NCBI RefSeq assembly: GCF_004795895.1 | Contig: NZ_CP039250.1 | Coordinates: 4,193,501-4,257,500 of the forward strand | Length of the DNA: 64,000 bases | Reading direction: 5' to 3' | Source: Sphingopyxis sp. PAMC25046 | Lineage (GTDB): Bacteria; Pseudomonadota; Alphaproteobacteria; Sphingomonadales; Sphingomonadaceae | In this document: one piece after another, positions 26,214 to 34,484 of the stretch | Layout: the number at the start of each line of letters is the position of its first letter | Numbering within the stretch: position 1 is the stretch's first letter | Translations under genes and position numbers: made by a program | Notes under the pieces: generated by a model | The model's database searches: none | What the model was told of the DNA's origin: nothing | The model's input: the letters and a program-made list of their open reading frames with translations, nothing else

Positions 26214-27338
26214 ATGAACCAAGTCGCGGCCTTTCCATCCACCGGCGTTTACGAAGTGGCCAAGGCCGGCCGGGAAGGCCGCCTCGAACGCCAGCGGCGG
26301 CAAGCGATCCTCTGGCTTACCGGCGCCTTCTGGGGCCTTCACACGCTGGCCTTATGGATCGCCGATCTGCTCGACCACCACCCGCATCTCCTGCGCGCGA
26401 CCGCCGTGCGGTTGATGCTCATGGCGATCGGCCTGGCTCTTTGCTTCGGCATCCACATGATATTGCAGAAGCTGAACCGACGGGCCTGGCGCCAGAAGGC
26501 GCCGATCGTCTTTTTTGCTTCGCTCGTCGCAGCCGAATCCTTCGCCTGGTGCACCTATTTCGCCCTGGTCTATGCGAAGGGAGAGCCGGTCCAGCTTGCG
26601 ATCGACGGCAGCGCGGTGATCCGCACCCTCGTTCCCTGGACCTGGTTTTTTCTGGCATGGGTCGGGCTTTATCTGGCCGTTCAATATGGTTTCGAGGCGC
26701 GCGCGGAAGAACGGCGCTCGGCGCAGCTCCGTACGATGGCGCAAGCGGCGAAGCTGCAGGCGCTCCATTACCAGATCAACCCGCATTTCCTGTTCAACAG
26801 CTTCAACGCGGTATCGGCGCTGATCCTCGACGGGCGGGCCGACGACGCCAATGCGATGGTCGAGCGGCTAGCGAGCTTTTTCCGCGTCAACCTTGCAACC
26901 AATCCCGACATCGACATTTCGTTGACGGAGGAGGTCGCGCTGCAGGCCACCTATCTTGAAATTGAGCGGACACGCTATCCCGACCTGGAAATCCGCATCG
27001 ACCTGCCGCCGGAGCTCGAACGCGCGGCGGTGCCTGCTTTCCTGTTGCAGCCGCTGGTCGAGAACGCCGTCAAGCACGGCGCCGGCACAGCGGGTGCCGG
27101 GGACGCGTGGATCGCGATCTCGGCGCACCAGGAACAGGGCCGGCTGGAGATCGTGGTCGAAAACAGCTGTTCGCCATCGCGCGGGCGCGCCGGGATCTGC
27201 GGCACGCATACCGGCCTCCGCAATGTCCGCGACCGACTCTCCAATCGCTTTGGCGCCGACGCGAAATTGTCGATCGAGCGGCTGCCCACATCCCGCTTTC
27301 GCGCGACGCTCGAATTGCCGCTGGGATATGCCCGATGA
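26214..27338 (+). CDS. LytS/YehU-type sensor histidine kinase
   Basis: A 374-aa inner-membrane sensor kinase. About four hydrophobic helices (33-53, 66-82, 97-118, 138-158) are followed by a His_kinase domain with the block LHYQINPHFLFNSFNAV, phospho-accepting H191. A HATPase domain follows with LLQPLVENAVKHG and TGLRNVRDRL. There is no extracellular ligand-binding domain of size, so the signal is probably sensed in the membrane. The stop overlaps the start of the regulator gene (ATGA). Confidence 0.9.
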   Translation: MNQVAAFPSTGVYEVAKAGREGRLERQRRQAILWLTGAFWGLHTLALWIADLLDHHPHLLRATAVRLMLMAIGLALCFGIHMILQKLNRRAWRQKAPIVFFASLVAAESFAWCTYFALVYAKGEPVQLAIDGSAVIRTLVPWTWFFLAWVGLYLAVQYGFEARAEERRSAQLRTMAQAAKLQALHYQINPHFLFNSFNAVSALILDGRADDANAMVERLASFFRVNLATNPDIDISLTEEVALQATYLEIERTRYPDLEIRIDLPPELERAAVPAFLLQPLVENAVKHGAGTAGAGDAWIAISAHQEQGRLEIVVENSCSPSRGRAGICGTHTGLRNVRDRLSNRFGADAKLSIERLPTSRFRATLELPLGYAR

Positions 27339-28129
27339 AGATGCGGGTGCTGGCTGTCGACGATGAGCCGCTCGCGCTCCGGCGGCTCGAGTTGATCCTG
27401 GCGAAGCTGCCAGACGTCGAGCACGTCGGGTCGGCGAACGGTTGCCGCGAGGCCATCGCGAAGATCGCCGAGCTGAAACCCGATACCGTGCTGCTCGACA
27501 TCAAGATGCGCGACGGAACCGGTTTCGACGTCCTCAGCCGGCTCCCCGAAGATGGCGTCCCGGGGGTCATTTTCACCACGGCGTTCGACCATTTCGCCGT
27601 TCGCGCCTTCGAAGCCCATGCTGTCGATTATATTCTTAAGCCCATCGAGCTTTCGCGGCTGCGCGCGGCGATCGACCGGTCGCGCGATCAACTCGCGGCG
27701 GCCGATGCGCGCGAACAAATCGCCCAGATGCGCGCGGTGATCGACGATCTGCGCGCGGGCTATCACGAGCAGGGGATACGGCAGCGCGACGACGAACTGT
27801 GGTTGCGCGGAACCGCAGGCGCACTGACCTGCATCCAGCGCGGCGATATCGACATGATCACCGCCGAGGATGACTATGTCCGGTTGCACACGGCGTCGGC
27901 ATCCTATCTGTTGCGCGGGTCGATCAGGGCGGCACAAGCCGACCTTGACCTTCCGGAAGAGGAGTTCGTCCGCGTGCATCGCCGCGCGCTGCTGCGGCGA
28001 AGCGCGATCGCCAGCGTGCGGCGCTCGGCCGGGAAAGGCGTGCGGGTGATCCTGCGAAACGGCACCGACGTCGGCGCCGGGCGAGTCTACGCCAAAAAAT
28101 TGCTGCGCTCGCTTCCCGCGGTCGGCTGA
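27335..28129 (+). CDS. LytTR-family response regulator
   Basis: A 264-aa cytosolic regulator. The receiver domain (1-120) has the acidic pair D9-D10, the phospho-acceptor D55 in LLDIKMRDG, T82 and K103 region FEAHAVDYILKPI. A short helical linker leads to a LytTR DNA-binding domain (about 165-262) with ITAEDDYVRLHT and VRVHRRALLRRSAI. It is the cognate partner of the overlapping kinase gene. The target is unknown; the adjacent TonB receptor is a candidate. Confidence 0.92.
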   Translation: MKMRVLAVDDEPLALRRLELILAKLPDVEHVGSANGCREAIAKIAELKPDTVLLDIKMRDGTGFDVLSRLPEDGVPGVIFTTAFDHFAVRAFEAHAVDYILKPIELSRLRAAIDRSRDQLAAADAREQIAQMRAVIDDLRAGYHEQGIRQRDDELWLRGTAGALTCIQRGDIDMITAEDDYVRLHTASASYLLRGSIRAAQADLDLPEEEFVRVHRRALLRRSAIASVRRSAGKGVRVILRNGTDVGAGRVYAKKLLRSLPAVG

Positions 28130-28335
28130 CCTCCCGCTTCCTCCAGGGGAGCAAAAAAACGCGGACCTGCATCCATCGATACGCGCCGCGCCGTCCAGTC
28201 GATGACCGGCGGCTACGCCGGTCCGGGCGGCGGCTTCGCGCGGCGGCCGATCTGGCTCCCCGGTTCGGATCGTCCCCGCCTTGCCGGAGGCGGCCGCCTG
28301 TGGTTTCACCATGCCAAGCGGCATGAAGGAGAGAG

Positions 28336-28944
28336 ATGTTGGATCAGCTGATAACCGCTGCGGCAGCCGCCGTCCCCCCCGCACCCGCTGCGGTTCCGCC
28401 CGCTGCGGTCAGCGTGCCCCTTCCCGGCGCGCAGTCGATCAGTCCCGCCGACGTTGCGGCCTATATCGATCCGCGCGATGTCGCCTCTTTCCTCCCTCCG
28501 CCGCCGCCGACCACCGAGCTTGTCGCGGTGAGCGACCGCTTCTTCGGCTGGCTCGAAAACATCACGATGGTCGCGCTGTTTGTCGTCGGCTTTTTCCTGC
28601 TCGCCCGATTGCTCCACGCGTGGATGCTCCACCGCTCGATCCGCCGCGCGCTCGATGCGAAATCGGATGCGGTCAGCCCGCTGATCGACAAGCTCAACAA
28701 GCCCTATGAGCATCTCGGCTGGCAAGGCGGCAAGGAAACGACCAGCGGCGGCGACGATCGCAACGCGCTTGTGCTGCTCGCGATCGGGCTGGCGATGGCA
28801 GGTTTCGGCCTGATTCAGGGGCACGAACAATTGATTCGCACGTCGGCGGGCGCCGCGCTCTTTCCCATATTCGTCGGTATCGCCCTCCTCGTCCGCCGCC
28901 GCCTCGCGCGTGCGGCGGCTGCGGAGGAGCGCGCTGCTGCGTGA
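28336..28944 (+). CDS. DUF6249-like membrane protein in sigma-factor operon
   Basis: A 202-aa protein with a Pro/Ala-rich exported-looking N-terminal region (1-65), one membrane helix at about 75-95 and two more at 142-160 and 170-185, and a basic RRRLARAAAAEER tail. Helical hydrophilic sequence between them contains HRSIRRALDAK. It overlaps the sigma-factor gene by 35 bases and shares its operon, so it is probably a regulatory or target component. The ATG has an AAGGAGAGA site. The family name is a guess from layout. Confidence 0.55.
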   Translation: MLDQLITAAAAAVPPAPAAVPPAAVSVPLPGAQSISPADVAAYIDPRDVASFLPPPPPTTELVAVSDRFFGWLENITMVALFVVGFFLLARLLHAWMLHRSIRRALDAKSDAVSPLIDKLNKPYEHLGWQGGKETTSGGDDRNALVLLAIGLAMAGFGLIQGHEQLIRTSAGAALFPIFVGIALLVRRRLARAAAAEERAAA

Positions 28945-29476
28945 TGGGGCAGGCGCCGATGAGGATTGGGCTCTCAGCCAGCGTGTCGCAGGGGGCGATC
29001 GCGCCGCTTTTCAGCTCCTCGTGCTGCGGCACGAAGGGCGATTGCGCGCCTTCCTGTCCCGCGCCGCCGGGTGCGATGCCGACGATCTGGCGCAGGAAGC
29101 TTTCGTCCGTGCGTGGCAGCGCGCGGGCGAGTTTCGGGGGCAAGGAAGTTACGCGGCCTGGCTCATGGGAATCGGCTGGCGGCTGTTTCTCGACCAGCGG
29201 CGCACCGCGCGGCGGCGCGAGGGCCTCGCGGCGGGCGAGGAAGTGGCGAGTGCAAACGATCCGCAGCCCGCGAGCGATGCAGCGATCGATGCCGATCGTC
29301 TGCTCGCCGCGCTGTCGCCGCAGGAACGCGCGGCGCTTACGCTCTGTTTCGGCCATGGCTGGTCGCATGGCGAGGCGGCCGCGATCATGGGGGTGCCGCT
29401 CGGCACGCTCAAATCGCTGGTCTTGCGTGGCCGCGCCAAGGCGCAGAAGATGATGGGCGAAGGAGCGGACGGATGA
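28910..29476 (+). CDS. ECF-type RNA polymerase sigma factor
   Basis: A 188-aa sigma-70 factor with only regions 2 and 4. Region 2 runs from FQLLVLRHEGRL through the DDLAQEAFVRAWQRA promoter-melting helix to YAAWLMGIGWRLFLDQRR. Region 4 is LSPQERAALTLCFGHGWSHGEAAAIMGVPLGTLKSLVLRGRAK. The GTG at 28910 lies inside the end of the upstream gene; no later start in frame is convincing. The next gene starts in the stop (ATGA) and is a likely anti-sigma or membrane partner. Confidence 0.9.
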   Translation: MRRLRRSALLRDGAGADEDWALSQRVAGGDRAAFQLLVLRHEGRLRAFLSRAAGCDADDLAQEAFVRAWQRAGEFRGQGSYAAWLMGIGWRLFLDQRRTARRREGLAAGEEVASANDPQPASDAAIDADRLLAALSPQERAALTLCFGHGWSHGEAAAIMGVPLGTLKSLVLRGRAKAQKMMGEGADG

Positions 29477-29796
29477 CGGCACCGGACGATCAGGACATCG
29501 ATACGATGCTCGCCGCACTGCTGGCGCCACCCGAGCGCCCCGGCGACCGCGGTTTTGCGATCGGGGTCGAACGCGCGATCGATGCACAGGCGGCTTACGC
29601 GCACGCGCGGCGGCGCTTCTGGCGCAGCTTCGTGTTCGAGGCGCTCGCCGTGGCCGCGCTGCTCGCGGCGCTGTGGCTTTTGTCGTCGGCGCCGACGCTC
29701 GCTCCGCTTGCCGGAGCCGCGCATTGGGGCCTCGCGCCGCCGCTGCTGCTCATCCTGCTGCTGTGGTTCGGGACGCAGCGCTGGCGCCAGGCCTAG
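29473..29796 (+). CDS. Small membrane protein, possible anti-sigma partner
   Basis: A 107-aa protein. The first 45 residues are acidic-helical and cytosolic (DDQDIDTMLAALLAPPERP), followed by two hydrophobic helices (about 50-68 and 80-98) and a short RWRQA tail. Start and upstream stop overlap (ATGA), so it is made with the sigma factor. Gene order, coupling and topology fit a membrane anti-sigma factor, but no zinc anti-sigma motif (HxxxCxxC) is present. The assignment is inference. Confidence 0.55.
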   Translation: MTAPDDQDIDTMLAALLAPPERPGDRGFAIGVERAIDAQAAYAHARRRFWRSFVFEALAVAALLAALWLLSSAPTLAPLAGAAHWGLAPPLLLILLLWFGTQRWRQA

Positions 29797-29808
29797 GGCA
29801 CCACTCGG

Positions 29809-30531
29809 CTAGCCGGCGGGTGCGTCCTCGCCCTCGAGCCCCTGATATTTCAGCTGGAGATAGCGTTCGCGCGTCGCGAGCTTGTCGAGCTCGCCCGCGG
29901 CAAGGCTGCGCGCGGCGTTGCCGATTTCTCCTTCAAGCATCTTGAGGCCGCCGACGAGCGTCTCGTCGGGAGTACGGCCGGCGTGGGCTTCCTTGCGGAG
30001 ACCCGCGGGAATGCGCTGGTAGCCCGCGACGAGTTCGGGCAAATCCTCGCCGACGAGCTTGCGGATATTGGCCGCGGCGGGGCTCGACGCATCGAGCGTC
30101 TGGAGCTGCGGCGCGAGCAGGTCGAGCTGGACGCCGATGCCGTCGACGAGCTGGCGCGCCGGTGCGGGCAGCATCGGCCGCTGCGCTTCGAGCCAGATTT
30201 CGGTACGGCCGGCGAGTTGCTTCAGATCGGCCTTGGGGAGATCCGCCTGGCGCGGCTCGGGAAAGGGCGGCCATTTGCCGAACAGCACTGCGACGCCGAC
30301 GAGCAGCACGAACAGCGCGAGCAGCCCGACGAAGCCGAGCGGCTGGATCAGCGCGCCGAACACCGCAGCCCCGATCAGCACAATCCCGCCCGCGATCAGC
30401 ATCCGGCCGAGCTTTTTGTAAAGATGCTGGCGGCGCAGCGCGACGCTTTTGGTGCCGATCGGGCGGCGGCGCGCGCGCGACCGTTCGATCGCCGATTCGG
30501 CGGTAATCCGGATCTTGTCGACTTCGCTCAT
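29809..30531 (-). CDS. XpaC-like membrane protein
   Basis: A 240-aa protein that follows telA by nine bases on the same strand. It has a basic N-terminus (RSRARRRPIGTK), two hydrophobic helices at about 45-62 and 65-82, and a long helical, charged C-terminal half. That arrangement resembles the XpaC (5-bromo-4-chloroindolyl phosphate hydrolysis) proteins that travel with TelA. Start ATG 30531 is preferred to a GTG six bases further up. The activity of this family is not known biochemically. Confidence 0.65.
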   Translation of the reverse strand: MSEVDKIRITAESAIERSRARRRPIGTKSVALRRQHLYKKLGRMLIAGGIVLIGAAVFGALIQPLGFVGLLALFVLLVGVAVLFGKWPPFPEPRQADLPKADLKQLAGRTEIWLEAQRPMLPAPARQLVDGIGVQLDLLAPQLQTLDASSPAAANIRKLVGEDLPELVAGYQRIPAGLRKEAHAGRTPDETLVGGLKMLEGEIGNAARSLAAGELDKLATRERYLQLKYQGLEGEDAPAG

Positions 30532-30540
30532 GCTCACCGC

Positions 30541-31752
30541 TTAGCCTTCGAGCGCGGCGAGCGGGCTGTCGGCGCCGCCGACGCTGGCCTGCGCCTGGCT
30601 CGCTCCCTCGGCGCGCGCGATATAGCCCTTCGACTTCGCGACCTCGCTTTCGAGCGTGCCCACCGTCGTCTTCATGCTGTCGAGCGCCTTCAGCTTGAAA
30701 GTGTCGATCGCGTCCATCGTGTCGTAGATATTCTGGAACGCGCGCTGCAGCGTCTCCATCGGGATCGTGCTCGACGCCGCCTGCTCGTGGATGCGCGCGG
30801 TATTGTCCTTCAGCATCTTCGACGTGCCGTCGATGATGTTCGCGGTCGTCGTGTTGAGCGCGGTGATCTGTTCGAGCACCAGCTTCTGGTTCGTCATCGC
30901 CTGCGCAACGGTGATCGCGGTCTTGAGCGCGCCGACGGTGGTGGTCGAGGCGCGGTCGACGCCCTTCACCAGCTCGACATTATTCTTTTTGACGAGGTCG
31001 AGCGCGAGATAGCCCTGCACCGTTACCGCCATCTGGGTGAGCAAATCCTGCGACCGCTGGCGGGCGTAAAAGAGCGCATTCTCCCGCAGCACCTTTGCCT
31101 TGGCGGGGTCGATGCCGTCGAGTTCGTTCGCCTTGGCTTCCAATTTTTCGTCGAGCGTCTGGGCGATGTGGACCATCTGTTCCAGCTTGCCCATCGATTC
31201 CCACATCTTGCGGCGCTCGACGTCGATCGCGGCATTGTCCATCAGCAGCTCGTCCTTGCCATTGGCAAGCGCGGTCAGGATGCCGCCGATGTGCGTCTGC
31301 GCGCTGCGGTACTGCGCGAAATAATTATTGATCTTGCCGCCGAAGATCTTGTCGAGGAACCCGCGCTTCGAGATCAGCTTGCCGTTCGCCGACGGGTCGA
31401 GGCGCTCGACGGTGGTGCGCAGCTCGATCAGATTCTGGCCGATGTCGGTATCGCGGTCCATCGCGCGGATCGGGCGATCGAGGAAGCGGTTCGAGTGGTT
31501 CGCCGCCTCCAGCATTTCCTTGCGGCCCATGTTGGTGATCTGGTCGACCTTTTGCCCGAAGGCGGGCGAATTGACGTCCTGCGCGACGAGGTCGTCGATG
31601 AAGCCGTCGACGCGTTCGCCAAGCTTTGACTTTTGTTCGGTCGACAGCGGCACAAGGCCGGCGGCCTTTTCGGGCGAAACCGACGGTACCGGATCGGGCG
31701 GGGTCAGCTTCAGCTCGTCGGTCGCGGTTGCTGTCGCGGTCACTTCGCTCAT
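30541..31752 (-). CDS. TelA/KlaA toxic-anion-resistance protein
   Basis: A 403-aa, almost wholly alpha-helical cytosolic protein of the TelA family, named for tellurite resistance but also linked to envelope stress and antimicrobial tolerance. Family marks are a long helical stretch with LRTTVERLDPSANGKL, GFLDKIFGGKINNYFAQYRSAQ and a conserved late block from YLALDLVKKNNVELVKGVDRA to ITVAQAMTNQK. The start at 31752 (MSEVTATA) removes 14 doubtful residues. With the XpaC-like gene it forms a two-gene operon. Confidence 0.88.
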   Translation of the reverse strand: MSEVTATATATDELKLTPPDPVPSVSPEKAAGLVPLSTEQKSKLGERVDGFIDDLVAQDVNSPAFGQKVDQITNMGRKEMLEAANHSNRFLDRPIRAMDRDTDIGQNLIELRTTVERLDPSANGKLISKRGFLDKIFGGKINNYFAQYRSAQTHIGGILTALANGKDELLMDNAAIDVERRKMWESMGKLEQMVHIAQTLDEKLEAKANELDGIDPAKAKVLRENALFYARQRSQDLLTQMAVTVQGYLALDLVKKNNVELVKGVDRASTTTVGALKTAITVAQAMTNQKLVLEQITALNTTTANIIDGTSKMLKDNTARIHEQAASSTIPMETLQRAFQNIYDTMDAIDTFKLKALDSMKTTVGTLESEVAKSKGYIARAEGASQAQASVGGADSPLAALEG

Positions 31753-31822
31753 TCGTCTTCCTTCCAGCCACCCAAGAGAGAATTTGGGCCGCAAGCCTAT
31801 ATGGCATGCGGTCCTGTGTTAT

Positions 31823-32785
31823 TCAAGCACCACACCCCTCCCCCCTGAGCGCCGGGGCGATCCAGGCGGAGAGGATCAGCTGCGCCATATGATAGACGAG
31901 GATCGGAACGAGCACCATGCCGGCGATGGCGGGCGGGAACAGCGTCGCGGCGAGCGGGGCACCGACCGCGATGCTCTTTTGCGCGCCCGAGAAGAGCAAA
32001 GTGATGCGGTCGGGACGGGTAAGCCCCAGCATCCCGCCAAGCGCCCAGGCGCCGCCGAAGGACAGCACGAGCAGGACCGCAATCCCGCCGAGTACGACGA
32101 CGATTTCGCGCGCGTCGAGCAGGCTCCAGATACCCGCGACCACTGCCGCCGAAAAGGCGACATAGACCGCGATCGCGATCGCGGTGCGGTCCATGAGGGT
32201 CGCAAGGCGGCGGTGCGCGAGCACCCACGGCCGCAACCAGCGCTGGACGAGCTGGCCGGCAACGAAGGGCAGGAGCAGGATCGAGACGATGCGCAGCACG
32301 GCCTGCCCGTGGATCTCGCCTTCGGCGCCCGCGAGCAGCGCAAACAGTAAGGGCGAGAGGGCGACCCCGCTGAGGTTGAGCAGTGCCGCCGCGACGACGC
32401 TCGCCGCGACATTGCCGCCCGCGAGGCTCGACGCGGCGGTCGCCGACTGAACCGTCGACGGCAATATGCCGAGGAAGAGGAAGCCGAGCGCCAGCGTCGC
32501 GGGAAGCAGCGGCGCGATCGCCGCTTGCGCCGCGAGCCCGAGCAGCGCCATGCCGCCGAAACAGAAGGCGAATGCGCTTCCCTGCAGCTTCCAGTTGCGG
32601 ATGCCGTGGAGCACTTCGTCGCGGGGCAGGCGCACGCCGTTGAGGAAAAAGAGGAAGATGATCGCCGCGGTCGACAGGCCCTGCGCGATCGGTACAGTGC
32701 TCCCACGCACCGGGAGCAGGCTGGCGAGCAGGATCGTCGCGAACAGGACGGGGACGAAGCGGTCGGGGAAGATGCGGGACAGCAT
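31823..32785 (-). CDS. Bile acid:sodium symporter (BASS/YfeH)-family transporter
   Basis: A 320-aa inner-membrane protein with 9-10 hydrophobic helices. The family pattern of the SBF-like branch is visible: FFLNGVRLPRDEVLHGIRNWKLQ near the N-terminus, GILPSTVQSATAASSLAGGNVAAS in the crossover region, and a late TLLFSGAQKSIAVGAPLA. These transporters move organic anions with sodium. The start at 32785 (MLSRIFPDRF) is chosen over a much longer frame that reads through the divergent gene. Substrate unknown. Confidence 0.85.
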   Translation of the reverse strand: MLSRIFPDRFVPVLFATILLASLLPVRGSTVPIAQGLSTAAIIFLFFLNGVRLPRDEVLHGIRNWKLQGSAFAFCFGGMALLGLAAQAAIAPLLPATLALGFLFLGILPSTVQSATAASSLAGGNVAASVVAAALLNLSGVALSPLLFALLAGAEGEIHGQAVLRIVSILLLPFVAGQLVQRWLRPWVLAHRRLATLMDRTAIAIAVYVAFSAAVVAGIWSLLDAREIVVVLGGIAVLLVLSFGGAWALGGMLGLTRPDRITLLFSGAQKSIAVGAPLAATLFPPAIAGMVLVPILVYHMAQLILSAWIAPALRGEGCGA

Positions 32786-32849
32786 TGGTGCGAGCGATGG
32801 CGGGATGCAGCGGGATTGGCAAGCCGGCAAGAGGCGATAGAGAGACGCG

Positions 32850-33500
32850 ATGGCCCATATCCTGATCTTTGCCGCTTTGCCCGAAGAAGCCGACGCGCTG
32901 TTTCCCGGCACCGGCGAACAGGTCGGTGGGCTGTTTGCCGGGCGGCGGCTGGTCGTCGGCAACCATAGCCTCTCCATCGTCACCACCGGGCTCGGCAAGG
33001 TCAACGCCGCGCTATGCGCCGGCGCGCTCGCCGGCGATGCCGACATACTGCTGATGGCCGGCACCTGCGGTTCGCTCGGCGCGGCGCCGGGTGCCTATTG
33101 GATCGCCGAGGCGCTGCAGCACGATTATGGCGCCAATCAGCCGGGTCACTTTCGTCGTTACCGCGCCGGCGAATGGCCGATCGGCGAGGCGGGTGACGCG
33201 CATTTTTCGGCGATGGCCGATCCGGGGCTTGGGCTGCCGCACGCGCGGATCGCGAGCGGCGACAGCTTCGTCGCCTGCCCCGAAGCCGCCGCCGATCTGG
33301 CGGCGCTCGGCGCGACGCTCGTCGACATGGAGGTCGGCGCAGTCGCGCAGGCCGCGGCGCGGTTTGTGCTGCCGTGGGCCGCGATCAAGGCGGTCACCGA
33401 CGAAGCGAACGACGACAGCGCCGGGGATTTCCATGCCAATCTCGTTCGCGCCGCGCGCGCTGCGGCGCACGAGGTCGAGCGGCTGATTACGATGATCTGA
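32850..33500 (+). CDS. MTA/SAH nucleosidase-type phosphorylase
   Basis: A 216-aa cytosolic PNP_UDP_1-fold protein. It has ALPEEADAL at the start, TGLGKVNAALCAG, the nucleoside-binding GTCGSLG, the catalytic region TLVDMEVGAVAQAA with its DMEVGA ribose-binding motif, and KAVTDEANDD with the Asp that protonates the base. This matches 5'-methylthioadenosine/S-adenosylhomocysteine or futalosine-type nucleosidases. It is divergent from the BASS transporter. The specific base cannot be fixed from sequence. Confidence 0.82.
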   Translation: MAHILIFAALPEEADALFPGTGEQVGGLFAGRRLVVGNHSLSIVTTGLGKVNAALCAGALAGDADILLMAGTCGSLGAAPGAYWIAEALQHDYGANQPGHFRRYRAGEWPIGEAGDAHFSAMADPGLGLPHARIASGDSFVACPEAAADLAALGATLVDMEVGAVAQAAARFVLPWAAIKAVTDEANDDSAGDFHANLVRAARAAAHEVERLITMI

Positions 33501-33563
33501 GGCGTTCCGCCCGGGTCCCGCCTGTGATAGTCTGGCGCATAACGACCGAGGGAGAGACTCGCC

Positions 33564-34484
33564 ATGCGGTACCGGTCTTCACTAGCCACGCTTGCCGCCT
33601 GTGCGGCTTTCGCCGCGTCGATTGCGTTCGCGGCAGGCAGCGGCGGGAGCGGCAGCAGCGCCCCGCCTAGCCAGAGCGCCTACGACCCGACGGTCGATTA
33701 TCAGAAGGGCGCCGACGCCTTCGCCTCCGGCAAATATGACGAGGCGGCAAAAGCGTTCAAAAAGGTCGTTTCGGCGGTGCCGAAAAATCCGCAGGCCAAT
33801 TACCTGCTCGGCGCGAGCTATATGGCGCAGGGCGAGTTTTCGCGCGCGGTGAAGCCGCTCGAGGCCGCGGTGCGCTATGACGAGAAGATGGTCGATGCGC
33901 GCCGTGACCTTGGCATTGTGCACGCGAAGCTCGGCAAGGCGGACAAGGCGGACGAACAGCTCGGTGCGCTGAAGGCGATGCAGGAGGGATGCGCCGGGAC
34001 TTGCGCCGATTCGGCAAAGCTCGCCGACGCGGTCGCCAAGCTGGAGGCGGCGGTTGCCGCCGGTCCGCAGGCCCAAAGTGCGGTCGAGCCCGAGGTACGG
34101 CTGGCCTCGGCCGCGACGCTTGATGCGACCTATGTCGCCGCGGTGGGCCTGATCAACGAGCATCGCTACGAAGCCGCGATCGCGAAGCTCGACGCGGCCT
34201 TGTGGGCGGCGGGGCCGCATCCCGACGTGCTCACCTATCTCGGCTTCGCGAACCGCAAGCTCAAAAATTATGACGCTGCAGAGACTTATTACCGCGAGGC
34301 GCTCGCCATTGCGCCGGCGCATCGCGGCGCGCTCGAATATTATGGCGAGCTGAAACTCGAACGCGGCGACGTCGCAGGCGCAAGGGCGCATCTGGCGAAG
34401 CTCGAGGCGATCTGCGGCTTCGGCTGCCATGAGGTTGACGAGCTTCGGCGCTGGATCGTCGCGGGGCGCGCATCCGCAAGCTGA
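33564..34484 (+). CDS. Exported TPR-repeat protein
   Basis: A 306-aa periplasmic protein. A signal peptide (hydrophobic core 9-23) and a Gly/Ser linker precede tetratricopeptide repeats. Repeats near residues 46-79, 80-113 and 192-260 show the W/L-G-Y-A-P spacing, for example GKYDEAAKAFKKVV and NYDAAETYYREAL. Four cysteines occur in two pairs (CAGTC, and CGFGC near the C-terminus) and may form disulfides. It overlaps the following cytochrome frame, suggesting a joint envelope role. Confidence 0.8.
   Translation: MRYRSSLATLAACAAFAASIAFAAGSGGSGSSAPPSQSAYDPTVDYQKGADAFASGKYDEAAKAFKKVVSAVPKNPQANYLLGASYMAQGEFSRAVKPLEAAVRYDEKMVDARRDLGIVHAKLGKADKADEQLGALKAMQEGCAGTCADSAKLADAVAKLEAAVAAGPQAQSAVEPEVRLASAATLDATYVAAVGLINEHRYEAAIAKLDAALWAAGPHPDVLTYLGFANRKLKNYDAAETYYREALAIAPAHRGALEYYGELKLERGDVAGARAHLAKLEAICGFGCHEVDELRRWIVAGRASAS

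Noticed and set aside
28910..28944. Frameshift between the membrane protein and the sigma factor
   Set aside because: The 35-base overlap is large but both proteins are complete with normal ends, so overlap is preferred to an error.
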